Virus record (IMG/VR): IMGVR_UViG_3300034257_000002
Location: 1-33,674 of that record
DNA from: a virus
Strand: one strand, 5' to 3'
Length of the DNA: 33,674 nucleotides
Shown: positions 23,698 through 28,622 of the stretch, in pieces
Position numbering within the stretch: the stretch's first letter is position 1
How the letters are laid out: every line of letters starts with the position of its first letter
Notes under the pieces: generated by a model
Database searches by the model: none
The model's input: the letters and a program-made list of their open reading frames with translations, nothing else
Told to the model about the DNA's origin: nothing
Program-made: the position numbers and the translations under genes

Positions 23698-24435
23698 ATG
23701 TTTGCAAGTGATAAGATGCTAGCCTATGCACGAGAACAGATTGGCGAACCCTATGTGTTTGGGCACTCTGGTCCGGACGAATGGGACTGTTCGGGGCTAA
23801 CTAAGTCGGTAGTGCGATTACTCGGTTATATTTGGTATCATGGCGCCACCCAGCAATGGTTGCGTGGCTTTATGATAAAAACCCCAACAACTTGGTATGG
23901 ATATTGGTCTGATAGTGGTCCAATAGATACCTTACCGAGAAACAAATTCGCGTTTCTGTTTAATCAAGATAAGACGGTGACAAGCAGGGTTGTGATGTCG
24001 CACACTGGCCTTTATGACGGACGTGGTAGAGTAGTACAAGCGGGTGGGTACGGTGGAAAGGGCGTACATGAAAACCCGTTTGACGAACGTAGATTTACAC
24101 ACTGGGCAACATTGAAAGGAGCAGAAAACATTATGGATGGTATTGGATTGGGACAGATTGGGGTCCCGGTAAAGACTCTTCAAAACACGTTGGTTGGACT
24201 TGGCTATGACTTGGGATCTTTTGGAGCCGACGGTAACTTCGGGGCAAAGACCTTGGCCGCAGTGAAGAAATTCCAGATCGATCACAAACTACCCGTTACC
24301 GGTGTATGGACAGACGCGGAACGAGCCGCCCTGCCTGTTGAACCGATTGTGGATGTCTTGGGGGCTCTAACTAAGATGGACAATCTACTGGTGCAAATGA
24401 AAGCACTTGTAGACATGGTTCGTTCTGCCAAGTAA
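23698..24435 (+). CDS. Endolysin: NlpC/P60 peptidase with peptidoglycan-binding domain
   Basis: 245 residues. Residues 1-140 are an NlpC/P60 cysteine peptidase: AREQIGEPYVFGHSGPDEWD, then catalytic C31 in DCSGLT and the likely catalytic H102 in MSHTGLYDG. Such enzymes cut between D-Glu (or D-iGln) and the diamino acid in peptide stems. Residues about 150-210 are a PG_binding_1 domain (VKTLQNTLVGLGYDLGSFGA, DGNFGAKTLAAVKKFQIDHK). Residues 212-245 are a helical end. No signal peptide is present, so it depends on a holin. The start, ATG 23698, follows AAGGAG. It opens the lysis cassette. Confidence 0.9.
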   Translation: MFASDKMLAYAREQIGEPYVFGHSGPDEWDCSGLTKSVVRLLGYIWYHGATQQWLRGFMIKTPTTWYGYWSDSGPIDTLPRNKFAFLFNQDKTVTSRVVMSHTGLYDGRGRVVQAGGYGGKGVHENPFDERRFTHWATLKGAENIMDGIGLGQIGVPVKTLQNTLVGLGYDLGSFGADGNFGAKTLAAVKKFQIDHKLPVTGVWTDAERAALPVEPIVDVLGALTKMDNLLVQMKALVDMVRSAK

Positions 24436-24459
24436 AATTATATTTAGGAGGATACTATC

Positions 24460-24741
24460 ATGGCAAAGACAGGAAAAATGGTAGTCGTGGAAAACTCAAA
24501 CGGAAGAATGGCCGGTGTTCGTCTTCGTGCTAGGCCGAATCCCACTTCGCCTATCGTTGCAAATGTTCCTGTGGGGATTTCTCTCGAGCATCTTCAGACC
24601 ATGGAAGACTGGGCAGAAGTCCAGTATGGAGCCATCAGTGGCTGGTTGGAGGTCGCATATTTAAAAGGTCTTCCGAAGGCTGCAGAAGTTACTCTCGAAG
24701 ACAAAGTGGCCATCCTTTGGAGGGACTATTTGAAAGGATGA
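24460..24741 (+). CDS. Free-standing bacterial SH3-domain protein
   Basis: 93 residues. Residues 5-70 are a bacterial SH3 (SH3_3-like) fold: G-x-x-V-V-x-x-S-N-G-R, VRLRARPNPTSPIVANVPVG, then DWAEVQYGAISGWLEVAYL. These domains normally bind cell-wall peptides and are usually fused to a lysin. Residues 75-93 (AEVTLEDKVAILWRDYLKG) form a short helix. There is no signal peptide. It follows the endolysin, which has its own wall-binding domain, after 24 bases. It could be a separate wall-targeting subunit or a tail component. The start, ATG 24460, follows AGGAGG. Confidence 0.8.
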   Translation: MAKTGKMVVVENSNGRMAGVRLRARPNPTSPIVANVPVGISLEHLQTMEDWAEVQYGAISGWLEVAYLKGLPKAAEVTLEDKVAILWRDYLKG

Positions 24742-24745
24742 TCCT

Positions 24746-25486
24746 ATGATCGACTTTAAAGCAATTCTCGATGCTATAGTTCAGTATGGGACTCCTCTCG
24801 TGGTCGTGGTGCTTCTCATTATTTATATTCGAGATCGCGCAAAAACTCGTAACAAAATTACGGATAAACGAGAGGAAGAAGATGCCGAGCAGGGAAGTCA
24901 GTGGGCAGAACTAGCTTATGATACTGTTCGTACTGCTTTGAAAGACAATAAAGTTGAAGCTTCACTTCAACAAGAAGGGCAAGAGAAGGTAACTGCTCGC
25001 TTCGACATGGCAAAACACACATTAATGAGGACGGCATTAAAGAATAGCGGTGGGGCAAAGCGTATTCTATATTTTGCATACCACAATGGTGGAGACGACT
25101 ACGAACGCAATCCTTTTAAAAGAATGTCGTGTGAGACTGAAGTGGTTGGCCCTGACGTACCGCCTATTCAGAACAAGTATAACAATCTTTTCAGGACGTT
25201 CTTATATCCCGTCTACACCCAGTTTAATGCGGGTAAATCCGTGGCAATCACCAACATGGAACTATATAAAGAGAGTGATCCCGGCTTCTACACTACTATG
25301 ACCCAAGATGGGATCGGTGCATTCTATGCCGAGCCAATTAAAAATGAGAGGGGTAACACTTTTGCTTTCATTGCATACTGTTACTCCGATCCGCAAACGA
25401 ATGCTGCTATCCCAGAGATGGTGGACAATACTGCTCATCGACTTGAAGGCTTGTACATGACAAAAATTAAAGGAGGTACCCCATGA
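24746..25486 (+). CDS. Membrane-anchored GAF-like domain protein in the lysis cassette
   Basis: 246 residues. A single N-terminal membrane helix (about residues 9-29, YGTPLVVVVLLIIYI, followed by positive RDRAKTR) places the rest in the cytoplasm. Residues 33-95 are charged helices. Residues 105-240 look like a GAF-type sensor fold: KRILYFAYHNGGDDYERNPF, then SCETEVVGPDVPP, SVAITNMELY, TQDGIGAFYAEPIKNERGNT, FAFIAYCYSD. A YHNG motif with this layout is known in phage membrane proteins of unknown role. The start, ATG 24746, is 4 bases after the SH3 gene. The stop overlaps the holin start (ATGA, 25483-25486). Coupling to the holin suggests a lysis-timing or holin-control role; this is inference. 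Confidence 0.7.
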   Translation: MIDFKAILDAIVQYGTPLVVVVLLIIYIRDRAKTRNKITDKREEEDAEQGSQWAELAYDTVRTALKDNKVEASLQQEGQEKVTARFDMAKHTLMRTALKNSGGAKRILYFAYHNGGDDYERNPFKRMSCETEVVGPDVPPIQNKYNNLFRTFLYPVYTQFNAGKSVAITNMELYKESDPGFYTTMTQDGIGAFYAEPIKNERGNTFAFIAYCYSDPQTNAAIPEMVDNTAHRLEGLYMTKIKGGTP

Positions 25487-25962
25487 GACGACTCGTTGCA
25501 ATGCTTCTACTGCTCCTTATGCTGCTACCCATTATGGGCGTAGTAGCTGAGGTGGTGGTTCCTACTGCCGAACCGGTTGTGGTAATCGTCCCTGAGCCGC
25601 AACCATTTTTCAATCTGACCAACATTGTGGTAGCGATTATTGGCGTATGCGCCATGGTTGTGACGCGATATTTGGTTCCTATGTTCAAAGCAAACGCCTC
25701 GGAAAGCACACAAAACTTTGTATCAGTTGTTGTATCTATGCTCGTTTACGCCGCCGAGCAACTTTATAAGGGTGAAGGTCGCGGTGCAGAAAAAATGATG
25801 TGGGTAAAGGGTGAACTGCAAAAAAGGGGGCTAGACATTGATATCGCCGAAATTGAGGCGGCGGTGATGGCCCTTAACATGGAGCAGTGGGCTATATTCG
25901 CTGATACTGGAACGCTACTTACTTCAGAAGAAGAAGAATCTCCGGAGCCCATTAAACTATAG
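25483..25962 (+). CDS. Holin, LLH family (superfamily 6-like)
   Basis: 159 residues. Residues 1-22 are a signal-peptide-like hydrophobic start (MRRLVAMLLLLLMLLPIMGV). Residues about 47-70 form a membrane helix (NIVVAIIGVCAMVVTRYLVP). A cytoplasmic or surface helical domain follows with LVYAAEQLYKGEGRGAEKMM, WVKGELQKRGLDIDIAEIEA, the pattern of Phage_holin_6 (LLH) proteins. The tail is acidic (TSEEEESPEP). It permeabilises the membrane to release or activate the endolysin. AAGGAGG inside the upstream gene serves ATG 25483. Confidence 0.85.
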   Translation: MRRLVAMLLLLLMLLPIMGVVAEVVVPTAEPVVVIVPEPQPFFNLTNIVVAIIGVCAMVVTRYLVPMFKANASESTQNFVSVVVSMLVYAAEQLYKGEGRGAEKMMWVKGELQKRGLDIDIAEIEAAVMALNMEQWAIFADTGTLLTSEEEESPEPIKL

Positions 25963-25973
25963 GTTATATTTGC

Positions 25974-25998
25974 GATAATTACAAAGCCTATAACGGGA
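25974..25998 (+). promoter_or_regulatory. Conserved promoter-like element, copy 1
   Basis: Matches GANAWWTACA-N5-TATAAYGRRA, with TATAAC at 25989-25994. It lies 12 bases after the holin stop and drives the gene at 26027. It is the only copy before the main late terminator. Confidence 0.7.
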
Positions 25999-26026
25999 AG
26001 CATCAAATCATGAAAGGAGACGATGC

Positions 26027-26311
26027 ATGTTTAATGGGATAACCGATTGGATGAAACGCCGGAAACTGGAGAAACAGATCGCGGAACGACTGACGACATT
26101 GATAGAGAAATCAAATACTGAAGAGGAACTTTCTAGACTGATTATGCTAAAAGAAAAGGCTAACCAAACCAAGAAAAAGAGTTTGTTTACGCCCGATACT
26201 TTGCTGATCGTCGGGGGGAACCTTGTGGGCATTTGGATGATCTTGAAATTCGAGAAGTTCGAACCGGTCGTATCAAAAGCTTTTGGACAACTTCTGAGGG
26301 GTAGGCTATAA
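26027..26311 (+). CDS. Small single-helix membrane protein
   Basis: 94 residues. Residues 1-50 are a charged, probably coiled-coil region (MKRRKLEKQIAERLTTLIEK, EEELSRLIMLKEKA). Residues about 54-80 (LFTPDTLLIVGGNLVGIWMI, LKFEKF) contain one membrane helix, followed by EPVVSKAFGQLLRGRL. A (T/S)PD-x-L-L-x-x-x-x-N-(L/I)-x-GI-x-x-I-L-x-x-E-(K/R)-x-x-V-x-(T/S)-SKA pattern is widespread in small proteins of Gram-positive phages, with no function known to me. It has its own promoter element upstream and a strong terminator downstream, so it can be expressed separately from the lysis genes. The start, ATG 26027, follows AAAGGAGAC. Confidence 0.75.
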   Translation: MFNGITDWMKRRKLEKQIAERLTTLIEKSNTEEELSRLIMLKEKANQTKKKSLFTPDTLLIVGGNLVGIWMILKFEKFEPVVSKAFGQLLRGRL

Positions 26312-26349
26312 ACTGAACTGTTACTAAACGACTTAGATGCTTCTCTTAA

Positions 26350-26382
26350 AAGGGTATGTGAAAAACATACCCTTATTTTTTT
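26350..26382 (+). terminator. Strong intrinsic terminator ending the late operon
   Basis: A perfect 10-bp stem, AAGGGTATGT (26350-26359) with ACATACCCTT (26365-26374), has a 5-base loop and is followed by ATTTTTTTT. It is the first clear terminator in the window and separates the structural and lysis genes from the accessory arm. Confidence 0.93.
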
Positions 26383-26426
26383 CCCTAAAATTTCCCCGAC
26401 GGGATTTTTGGTAAAATGTTTTCTGC

Positions 26427-26451
26427 GAGAAATACATACCCTATAATGAGA
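26427..26451 (+). promoter_or_regulatory. Conserved promoter-like element, copy 2 (before RNA 1)
   Basis: The element has TATAAT at 26442-26447. The expected start of transcription is near 26453-26455. The first open frame downstream is 180 bases away and has its own element copy, so this promoter appears to serve the structured RNA. Confidence 0.72.
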
Positions 26452-26452
26452 A

Positions 26453-26591
26453 GGATTGGGAATTAACCCGATAGAGGCATAATGTTAGTCGCACACGCGC
26501 GGTATGTTAGCTATCCTAATAGTTCAATAGTTAGAACGCCATAGCAATATGGAAACGTAAGGTCAGAGCTTACAGATCCTTTAATTTTTTT
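26453..26591 (+). ncRNA. Candidate structured non-coding RNA 1
   Basis: About 130-140 nucleotides between a promoter element and a T-run (26585-26591), with no credible gene. Ends pair: AAGGAT (26451-26456) with ATCCTT (26576-26581), of which at least GGAT/ATCC lies in the transcript. Inside, GGG/CCC closes a 6-base loop (26458-26469). GATAG/CTATC (26470-26474, 26511-26515) encloses GGCATA/TATGTT and CGC-ACAC-GCG. Then come three successive hairpins: GTTC/GAAC (26522-26537), CCATA-GCAA-TATGG with a GNRA loop (26539-26552), and GTAAG/CTTAC with a 7-base loop (26557-26573). The order of the last three plus the end helix resembles D, anticodon and T arms, but it is not a standard tRNA. The pairings were done by eye. 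Role unknown. Confidence 0.55.
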
Positions 26592-26594
26592 CTC

Positions 26595-26619
26595 GATATT
26601 TACAGGTCCTATAATGAAA
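26595..26619 (+). promoter_or_regulatory. Conserved promoter-like element, copy 3
   Basis: TATAAT at 26610-26615, directly after the T-run of RNA 1. It drives the gene at 26635. Confidence 0.72.
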
Positions 26620-26634
26620 GGAAGGTGCACTTAT

Positions 26635-26880
26635 ATGGACGAGAAATTGATTGTTATCTTGGAGAATTTGAAAGAGTTGATTCTGGATCGATATAGGGCG
26701 GTTGCGGCTTTAGACAAGCTTCTTTTGGAAATCGAGGGGTACTCTAATGCAGAGGACCCAATTTACAAAAAGATGTTTGTCAAGGTACAACTAGCTTATT
26801 ATAGAGATTCCACAAAAAGCGACTTTGAGAGGAGAGAACTTGAGATCTTCAATAAACTTATAGAAGTAAGCCTATTCTAG
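26635..26880 (+). CDS. Small soluble helical protein, function unknown
   Basis: 81 residues: MDEKLIVILENLKELILDRY, RAVAALDKLLLEIEGYSNAE, DPIYKKMFVKVQLAYYRDST, then KSDFERRELEIFNKLIEVSLF. It is acidic and all-helical with no membrane segment. I chose ATG 26635 because GAAAGGAAGG precedes it; the longer frame begins at ATG 26614, which lies inside the -10 box of its own promoter and cannot be in the mRNA. It forms a one-gene unit with a promoter element before it and a GAAA-loop terminator 8 bases after it. I do not recognise the family. Confidence 0.65.
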   Translation: MDEKLIVILENLKELILDRYRAVAALDKLLLEIEGYSNAEDPIYKKMFVKVQLAYYRDSTKSDFERRELEIFNKLIEVSLF

Positions 26881-26888
26881 TGAGATTT

Positions 26889-26915
26889 GGCTACGGAAAC
26901 GTGGCCTCTCTTTTT
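26889..26915 (+). terminator. GAAA-tetraloop terminator, copy A
   Basis: GGCTACG (26889-26895), loop GAAA, CGTGGCC (26900-26906) with one G-T pair, then TCTCTTTTT. Promoter copy 4 begins three bases after the T-run. Confidence 0.88.
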
Positions 26916-26917
26916 AC

Positions 26918-26942
26918 GATATTTACAAGTCCTATAATGGAA
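26918..26942 (+). promoter_or_regulatory. Conserved promoter-like element, copy 4
   Basis: TATAAT at 26933-26938. It directly follows terminator copy A and drives the gene at 26966. Confidence 0.75.
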
Positions 26943-26965
26943 TTAAATATTAGGAGGGTATTGGA

Positions 26966-27268
26966 ATGAGCGAGATCAAAAAGCAAATGAAGGAACTTAA
27001 CGAACAGAAACACGTACTAATGGGGAAGCTTCTCAACCTTTTGCTCGTCTTTGGATTTTCGATGGTCGGCTATGCATACGTATTCTCGATTAGTGGAATC
27101 TTTTTCAAGATACTAGTCGGGGTAATGTATGTTGGACGGCTTTTCGATGTCATACAGGAAGCTGGAAGGTCGATAAACGTTATCAAATTAGGGAATGCTG
27201 TTCTTAAGTTAGGGAAATTTGCTGACGAAATCGAAGCCAAATCAACCACTTCAGAGAAACAAGACTAA
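26966..27268 (+). CDS. Small two-helix membrane protein
   Basis: 100 residues. A charged N-terminus (MSEIKKQMKELNEQKHVLMG) is followed by two hydrophobic segments at about residues 21-43 (LLNLLLVFGFSMVGYAYVFS) and 44-60 (GIFFKILVGVMYVGRLF). The C-terminal helix is charged (GKFADEIEAKSTTSEKQD). The start, ATG 26966, follows TAGGAGG. It is a single-gene unit with its own promoter element and a terminator beginning 7 bases after the stop. No family recognised; a membrane-acting accessory protein is likely. Confidence 0.68.
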   Translation: MSEIKKQMKELNEQKHVLMGKLLNLLLVFGFSMVGYAYVFSISGIFFKILVGVMYVGRLFDVIQEAGRSINVIKLGNAVLKLGKFADEIEAKSTTSEKQD

Positions 27269-27274
27269 AGGTCT

Positions 27275-27304
27275 GGCTACGGAAACGTAGCCTTTCCTTT
27301 TCTT
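27275..27304 (+). terminator. GAAA-tetraloop terminator, copy B
   Basis: GGCTACG (27275-27281), loop GAAA, CGTAGCC (27286-27292), a perfect 7-bp stem followed by TTTCCTTTTCTT. The hairpin is identical to copy C and differs from copy A at one base. Confidence 0.88.
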
Positions 27305-27306
27305 AC

Positions 27307-27331
27307 GAGAATTACAAGCCCTATAATGGAA
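27307..27331 (+). promoter_or_regulatory. Conserved promoter-like element, copy 5
   Basis: TATAAT at 27322-27327, two bases after the T-run of terminator copy B. It drives the gene at 27360. Confidence 0.75.
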
Positions 27332-27359
27332 CGAATACTATATTTAGGAGGAGACTGAA

Positions 27360-27566
27360 GTGTTTATGAGTTTGTTACTGCTTGCCCTTGCGGTTGCGAT
27401 TGGGATGTTGCTGGCTTACGGTGTGTTGTTTGCGATTGGGCTTAATAAGAGATTTATTAAGTTCATGGTCAAACGGATGCTAAAAGCCACAGCCGAACTT
27501 TCCGATGTGGGGTACGGACTGGAACTCGATTTCACTAAGCCCGAACTTGAAAAGGTAAGGACCTAA
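27360..27566 (+). CDS. Small membrane protein
   Basis: 68 residues from GTG 27360, which is 8 bases after GGAGG; the in-frame ATG 27366 would be 14 bases away. Residues 3-27 are strongly hydrophobic (MSLLLLALAVAIGMLLAYGV, LFAIG), giving one long or two short membrane helices. They are followed by a basic stretch (NKRFIKFMVKRMLK) and an acidic C-terminus (DFTKPELEKVRT). The unit has its own promoter element and terminator. It looks like other short phage membrane proteins with unknown targets. No homologue is recognised. Confidence 0.65.
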   Translation: MFMSLLLLALAVAIGMLLAYGVLFAIGLNKRFIKFMVKRMLKATAELSDVGYGLELDFTKPELEKVRT

Positions 27567-27572
27567 AGATTT

Positions 27573-27600
27573 GGCTACGGAAACGTAGCCTCTTCTTTTT
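27573..27600 (+). terminator. GAAA-tetraloop terminator, copy C
   Basis: GGCTACG (27573-27579), loop GAAA, CGTAGCC (27584-27590), then TCTTCTTTTT. Two bases separate the T-run from promoter copy 6. Confidence 0.88.
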
Positions 27601-27602
27601 GT

Positions 27603-27627
27603 GATATTTACAAACCCTATAATGGAG
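27603..27627 (+). promoter_or_regulatory. Conserved promoter-like element, copy 6 (before RNA 2)
   Basis: TATAAT at 27618-27623. Transcription should start near 27629-27631. There is no gene before the next T-run, so it appears to serve the structured RNA. Confidence 0.75.
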
Positions 27628-27628
27628 A

Positions 27629-27716
27629 GAGTCCTTGTGGTTAGCAAAGTAGTGCCCCATCCGGCATGTAGAATGATGGAAAGCGAAACGTATGCACACA
27701 AGGGCTCTTTCTTTTT
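27629..27716 (+). ncRNA. Candidate structured non-coding RNA 2
   Basis: About 85 nucleotides between a promoter element and CTTTTT (27711-27716). The ends pair over a long helix: 27626-27639 (AGAGAGTCCTTGTG) with 27697-27710 (CACAAGGGCTCTTT), 14 pairs with two G-T; at least 11 lie inside the transcript. This helix plus the T-run is also a good terminator. The 57-base interior contains CCATC/GATGG (27657-27661, 27675-27679) with a 13-base loop and a weak TGC/GCA helix below it. It has no ribosome-binding site and only a 15-codon frame, so it is not a likely gene. The layout (own promoter, closed ends, no gene) suggests a small stable RNA. No known family is recognised. Confidence 0.6.
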
Positions 27717-27718
27717 GT

Positions 27719-27743
27719 GAGAAATACAGAGCTTATAACGGAA
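27719..27743 (+). promoter_or_regulatory. Conserved promoter-like element, copy 7
   Basis: TATAAC at 27734-27739, two bases after the T-run of RNA 2. It drives the gene at 27774. Confidence 0.7.
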
Positions 27744-27773
27744 GGTCTATAAATCGAAAGGAGAACTACTGGT

Positions 27774-27920
27774 ATGAGCTTTTTGGCATTTGTTGGTATG
27801 CTAGCACTCGTCTTGTTTATATTCAAGAATGGGATGCGGGCTATCAGACTGGTGTTCAAAGTTTCACGACATTTGTTTGACCGAGCAGAGGAAAAGATCG
27901 AACACTGGATTAAGGGCTAA
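27774..27920 (+). CDS. 48-residue membrane mini-protein
   Basis: Begins MSFLAFVGMLALVLFIFKNG, one membrane helix (residues 2-17), then a basic amphipathic helix (MRAIRLVFKVSRHLFDRAEE, KIEHWIKG). GAAAGGAGA upstream supports ATG 27774. Promoter copy 7 lies just upstream, and a terminator hairpin starts 4 bases after the stop. The shape, hydrophobic anchor plus cationic amphipathic tail, is like small membrane-active or regulatory phage peptides, but no family is recognised. Confidence 0.6.
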   Translation: MSFLAFVGMLALVLFIFKNGMRAIRLVFKVSRHLFDRAEEKIEHWIKG

Positions 27921-27924
27921 TAGC

Positions 27925-27950
27925 TAAGGGCTAACAAGCCCTTAATTCTT
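27925..27950 (+). terminator. Probable terminator hairpin
   Basis: TAAGGGCT (27925-27932), loop AACA, AGCCCTTA (27937-27944), 8 perfect pairs followed by ATTCTTT. The T-run is short, so termination may be partial and allow read-through to the next two genes, which have no promoter element of their own. Confidence 0.65.
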
Positions 27951-27971
27951 TGCATAAGAAAGGAGGATAAA

Positions 27972-28064
27972 ATGAAGGTACTTTTTCATCTATTCATGAC
28001 AGTGATCACTGGGGGACTCTGGCTCATCTACTTGCTTGTGCGATATTTAGTGAGGAATAGCTAA
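27972..28064 (+). CDS. 30-residue membrane mini-protein
   Basis: Reads MKVLFHLFMTVITGGLWLIY then LLVRYLVRNS: a single membrane helix with a central TGGLWL motif and positive ends. Despite its size it has a very good ribosome-binding site (AAAGGAGG) 6 bases before ATG 27972, and the next gene starts one base after its stop without a ribosome-binding site of its own. The T-x-x-TGG-x-W-L pattern recurs in short phage and bacterial membrane proteins, including some superinfection-immunity-like ones. That link is from memory and is tentative. Confidence 0.65.
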   Translation: MKVLFHLFMTVITGGLWLIYLLVRYLVRNS

Positions 28065-28065
28065 A

Positions 28066-28278
28066 ATGGGAGCACACAAGCATAACCCGACGGCTATATT
28101 AGCCAAAGAAGGAAAACTTCCGCCAAAGAAGCACCGGCCGACAAACGCTGAGATCAAGCGTTGGATTCGCGAAAAGATGAACGAAGAAATTGAAAATCGT
28201 ATAATGAACGCTTTTCTTTGTGGCGATCCGGAGCTTGCAGAAGAAGCACGAAAAGCACGAGAAATACAGGGGCTATAA
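28066..28278 (+). CDS. Small basic protein, function unknown
   Basis: 70 residues: MGAHKHNPTAILAKEGKLPP, KKHRPTNAEIKRWIREKMNE, EIENRIMNAFLCGDPELAEE, ARKAREIQGL. The N-terminus is basic and probably flexible; residues 26-65 are helical and charged. The two His and the KKHRP segment could contact nucleic acid, but there is no recognised domain. It has no ribosome-binding site and starts one base after the 30-residue gene, so it is probably translated by re-initiation. A promoter element (28259-28283) overlaps its last codons. Confidence 0.6.
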   Translation: MGAHKHNPTAILAKEGKLPPKKHRPTNAEIKRWIREKMNEEIENRIMNAFLCGDPELAEEARKAREIQGL

Positions 28279-28283
28279 TGAAG
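28259..28283 (+). promoter_or_regulatory. Conserved promoter-like element, copy 8
   Basis: TATAAT at 28274-28279 overlaps the stop codon of the upstream gene, so 20 bases of the element are also coding sequence. It drives the gene at 28322. Confidence 0.72.
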
Positions 28284-28321
28284 AGCTATTATGGCTCTAT
28301 AAAAAAGGAGGAGGTCACCAA

Positions 28322-28564
28322 ATGAAGAAGTTTCTGAGGAAGGCAAAGGTGATTGGGGAACTATTCGGAAAAGGAGTCGCGATGCAGTTCGAGTCTGACA
28401 GCGCTATGGCACTCGCTGGGGTAGTCGGGTTATATCAAGGGCTAAAGTACAGAGGTAGCTTGGCCCGCGGTGTTAAGGCTAGCGTAGCGGTGGTCGCAGT
28501 GCTTGGAACAGTCGACGGCATCAGAATGGTAATTAAGAATAGGGAGTTCATCAAAAGCGCCTAA
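28322..28564 (+). CDS. Small Ala/Gly/Val-rich membrane-associated protein
   Basis: 80 residues: MKKFLRKAKVIGELFGKGVA, MQFESDSAMALAGVVGLYQG, LKYRGSLARGVKASVAVVAV, LGTVDGIRMVIKNREFIKSA. It has a basic N-terminus and two moderately hydrophobic stretches (about 28-40 and 50-64) that could be membrane helices. The start, ATG 28322, follows AAAAGGAGGAGG; an in-frame ATG at 28220 lies inside the previous gene. It has its own promoter element and a terminator 8 bases after its stop. Family not recognised. Confidence 0.65.
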   Translation: MKKFLRKAKVIGELFGKGVAMQFESDSAMALAGVVGLYQGLKYRGSLARGVKASVAVVAVLGTVDGIRMVIKNREFIKSA

Positions 28565-28572
28565 ATCAAATT

Positions 28573-28598
28573 GAGAGCAACGTGCTCTCTTTCTTTTC
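28573..28598 (+). terminator. Intrinsic terminator
   Basis: GAGAGCA (28573-28579), loop ACG, TGCTCTC (28583-28589), a perfect 7-bp stem followed by TTTCTTTTC. No promoter element follows before the next gene at 28623, so that gene may depend on read-through or an unseen promoter. Confidence 0.85.
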
Positions 28599-28622
28599 GT
28601 AAATGCTTGAAAGGAGCATACT

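Noticed and set aside
26509-26581. Ordinary tRNA gene
   Set aside because: The arm order is tRNA-like, but the middle hairpin has a 4-base loop, the T-like loop lacks TTCRA, and no acceptor strand sits directly before the D-like arm. I kept it as part of a structured RNA.
26614-26634. Upstream ATG 26614 as the start of the 81-residue gene
   Set aside because: It lies within the TATAAT box of the promoter element, upstream of any likely transcript start.
26907-26916. T-rich runs as -35 boxes of the promoter elements
   Set aside because: They fall at roughly the right distance in several copies, but they are the tails of terminators and are missing in copies 8, 9 and 10.
27692-27880. Open frame of 62 codons on the + strand
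   Set aside because: It starts inside RNA 2, runs through promoter copy 7, has no ribosome-binding site and overlaps the better supported 48-residue gene in another frame.
28190-28216. Another promoter element at TATAAT inside the 70-residue gene
   Set aside because: The -10 box matches, but the TACA box and the GA position do not align at the fixed spacing.
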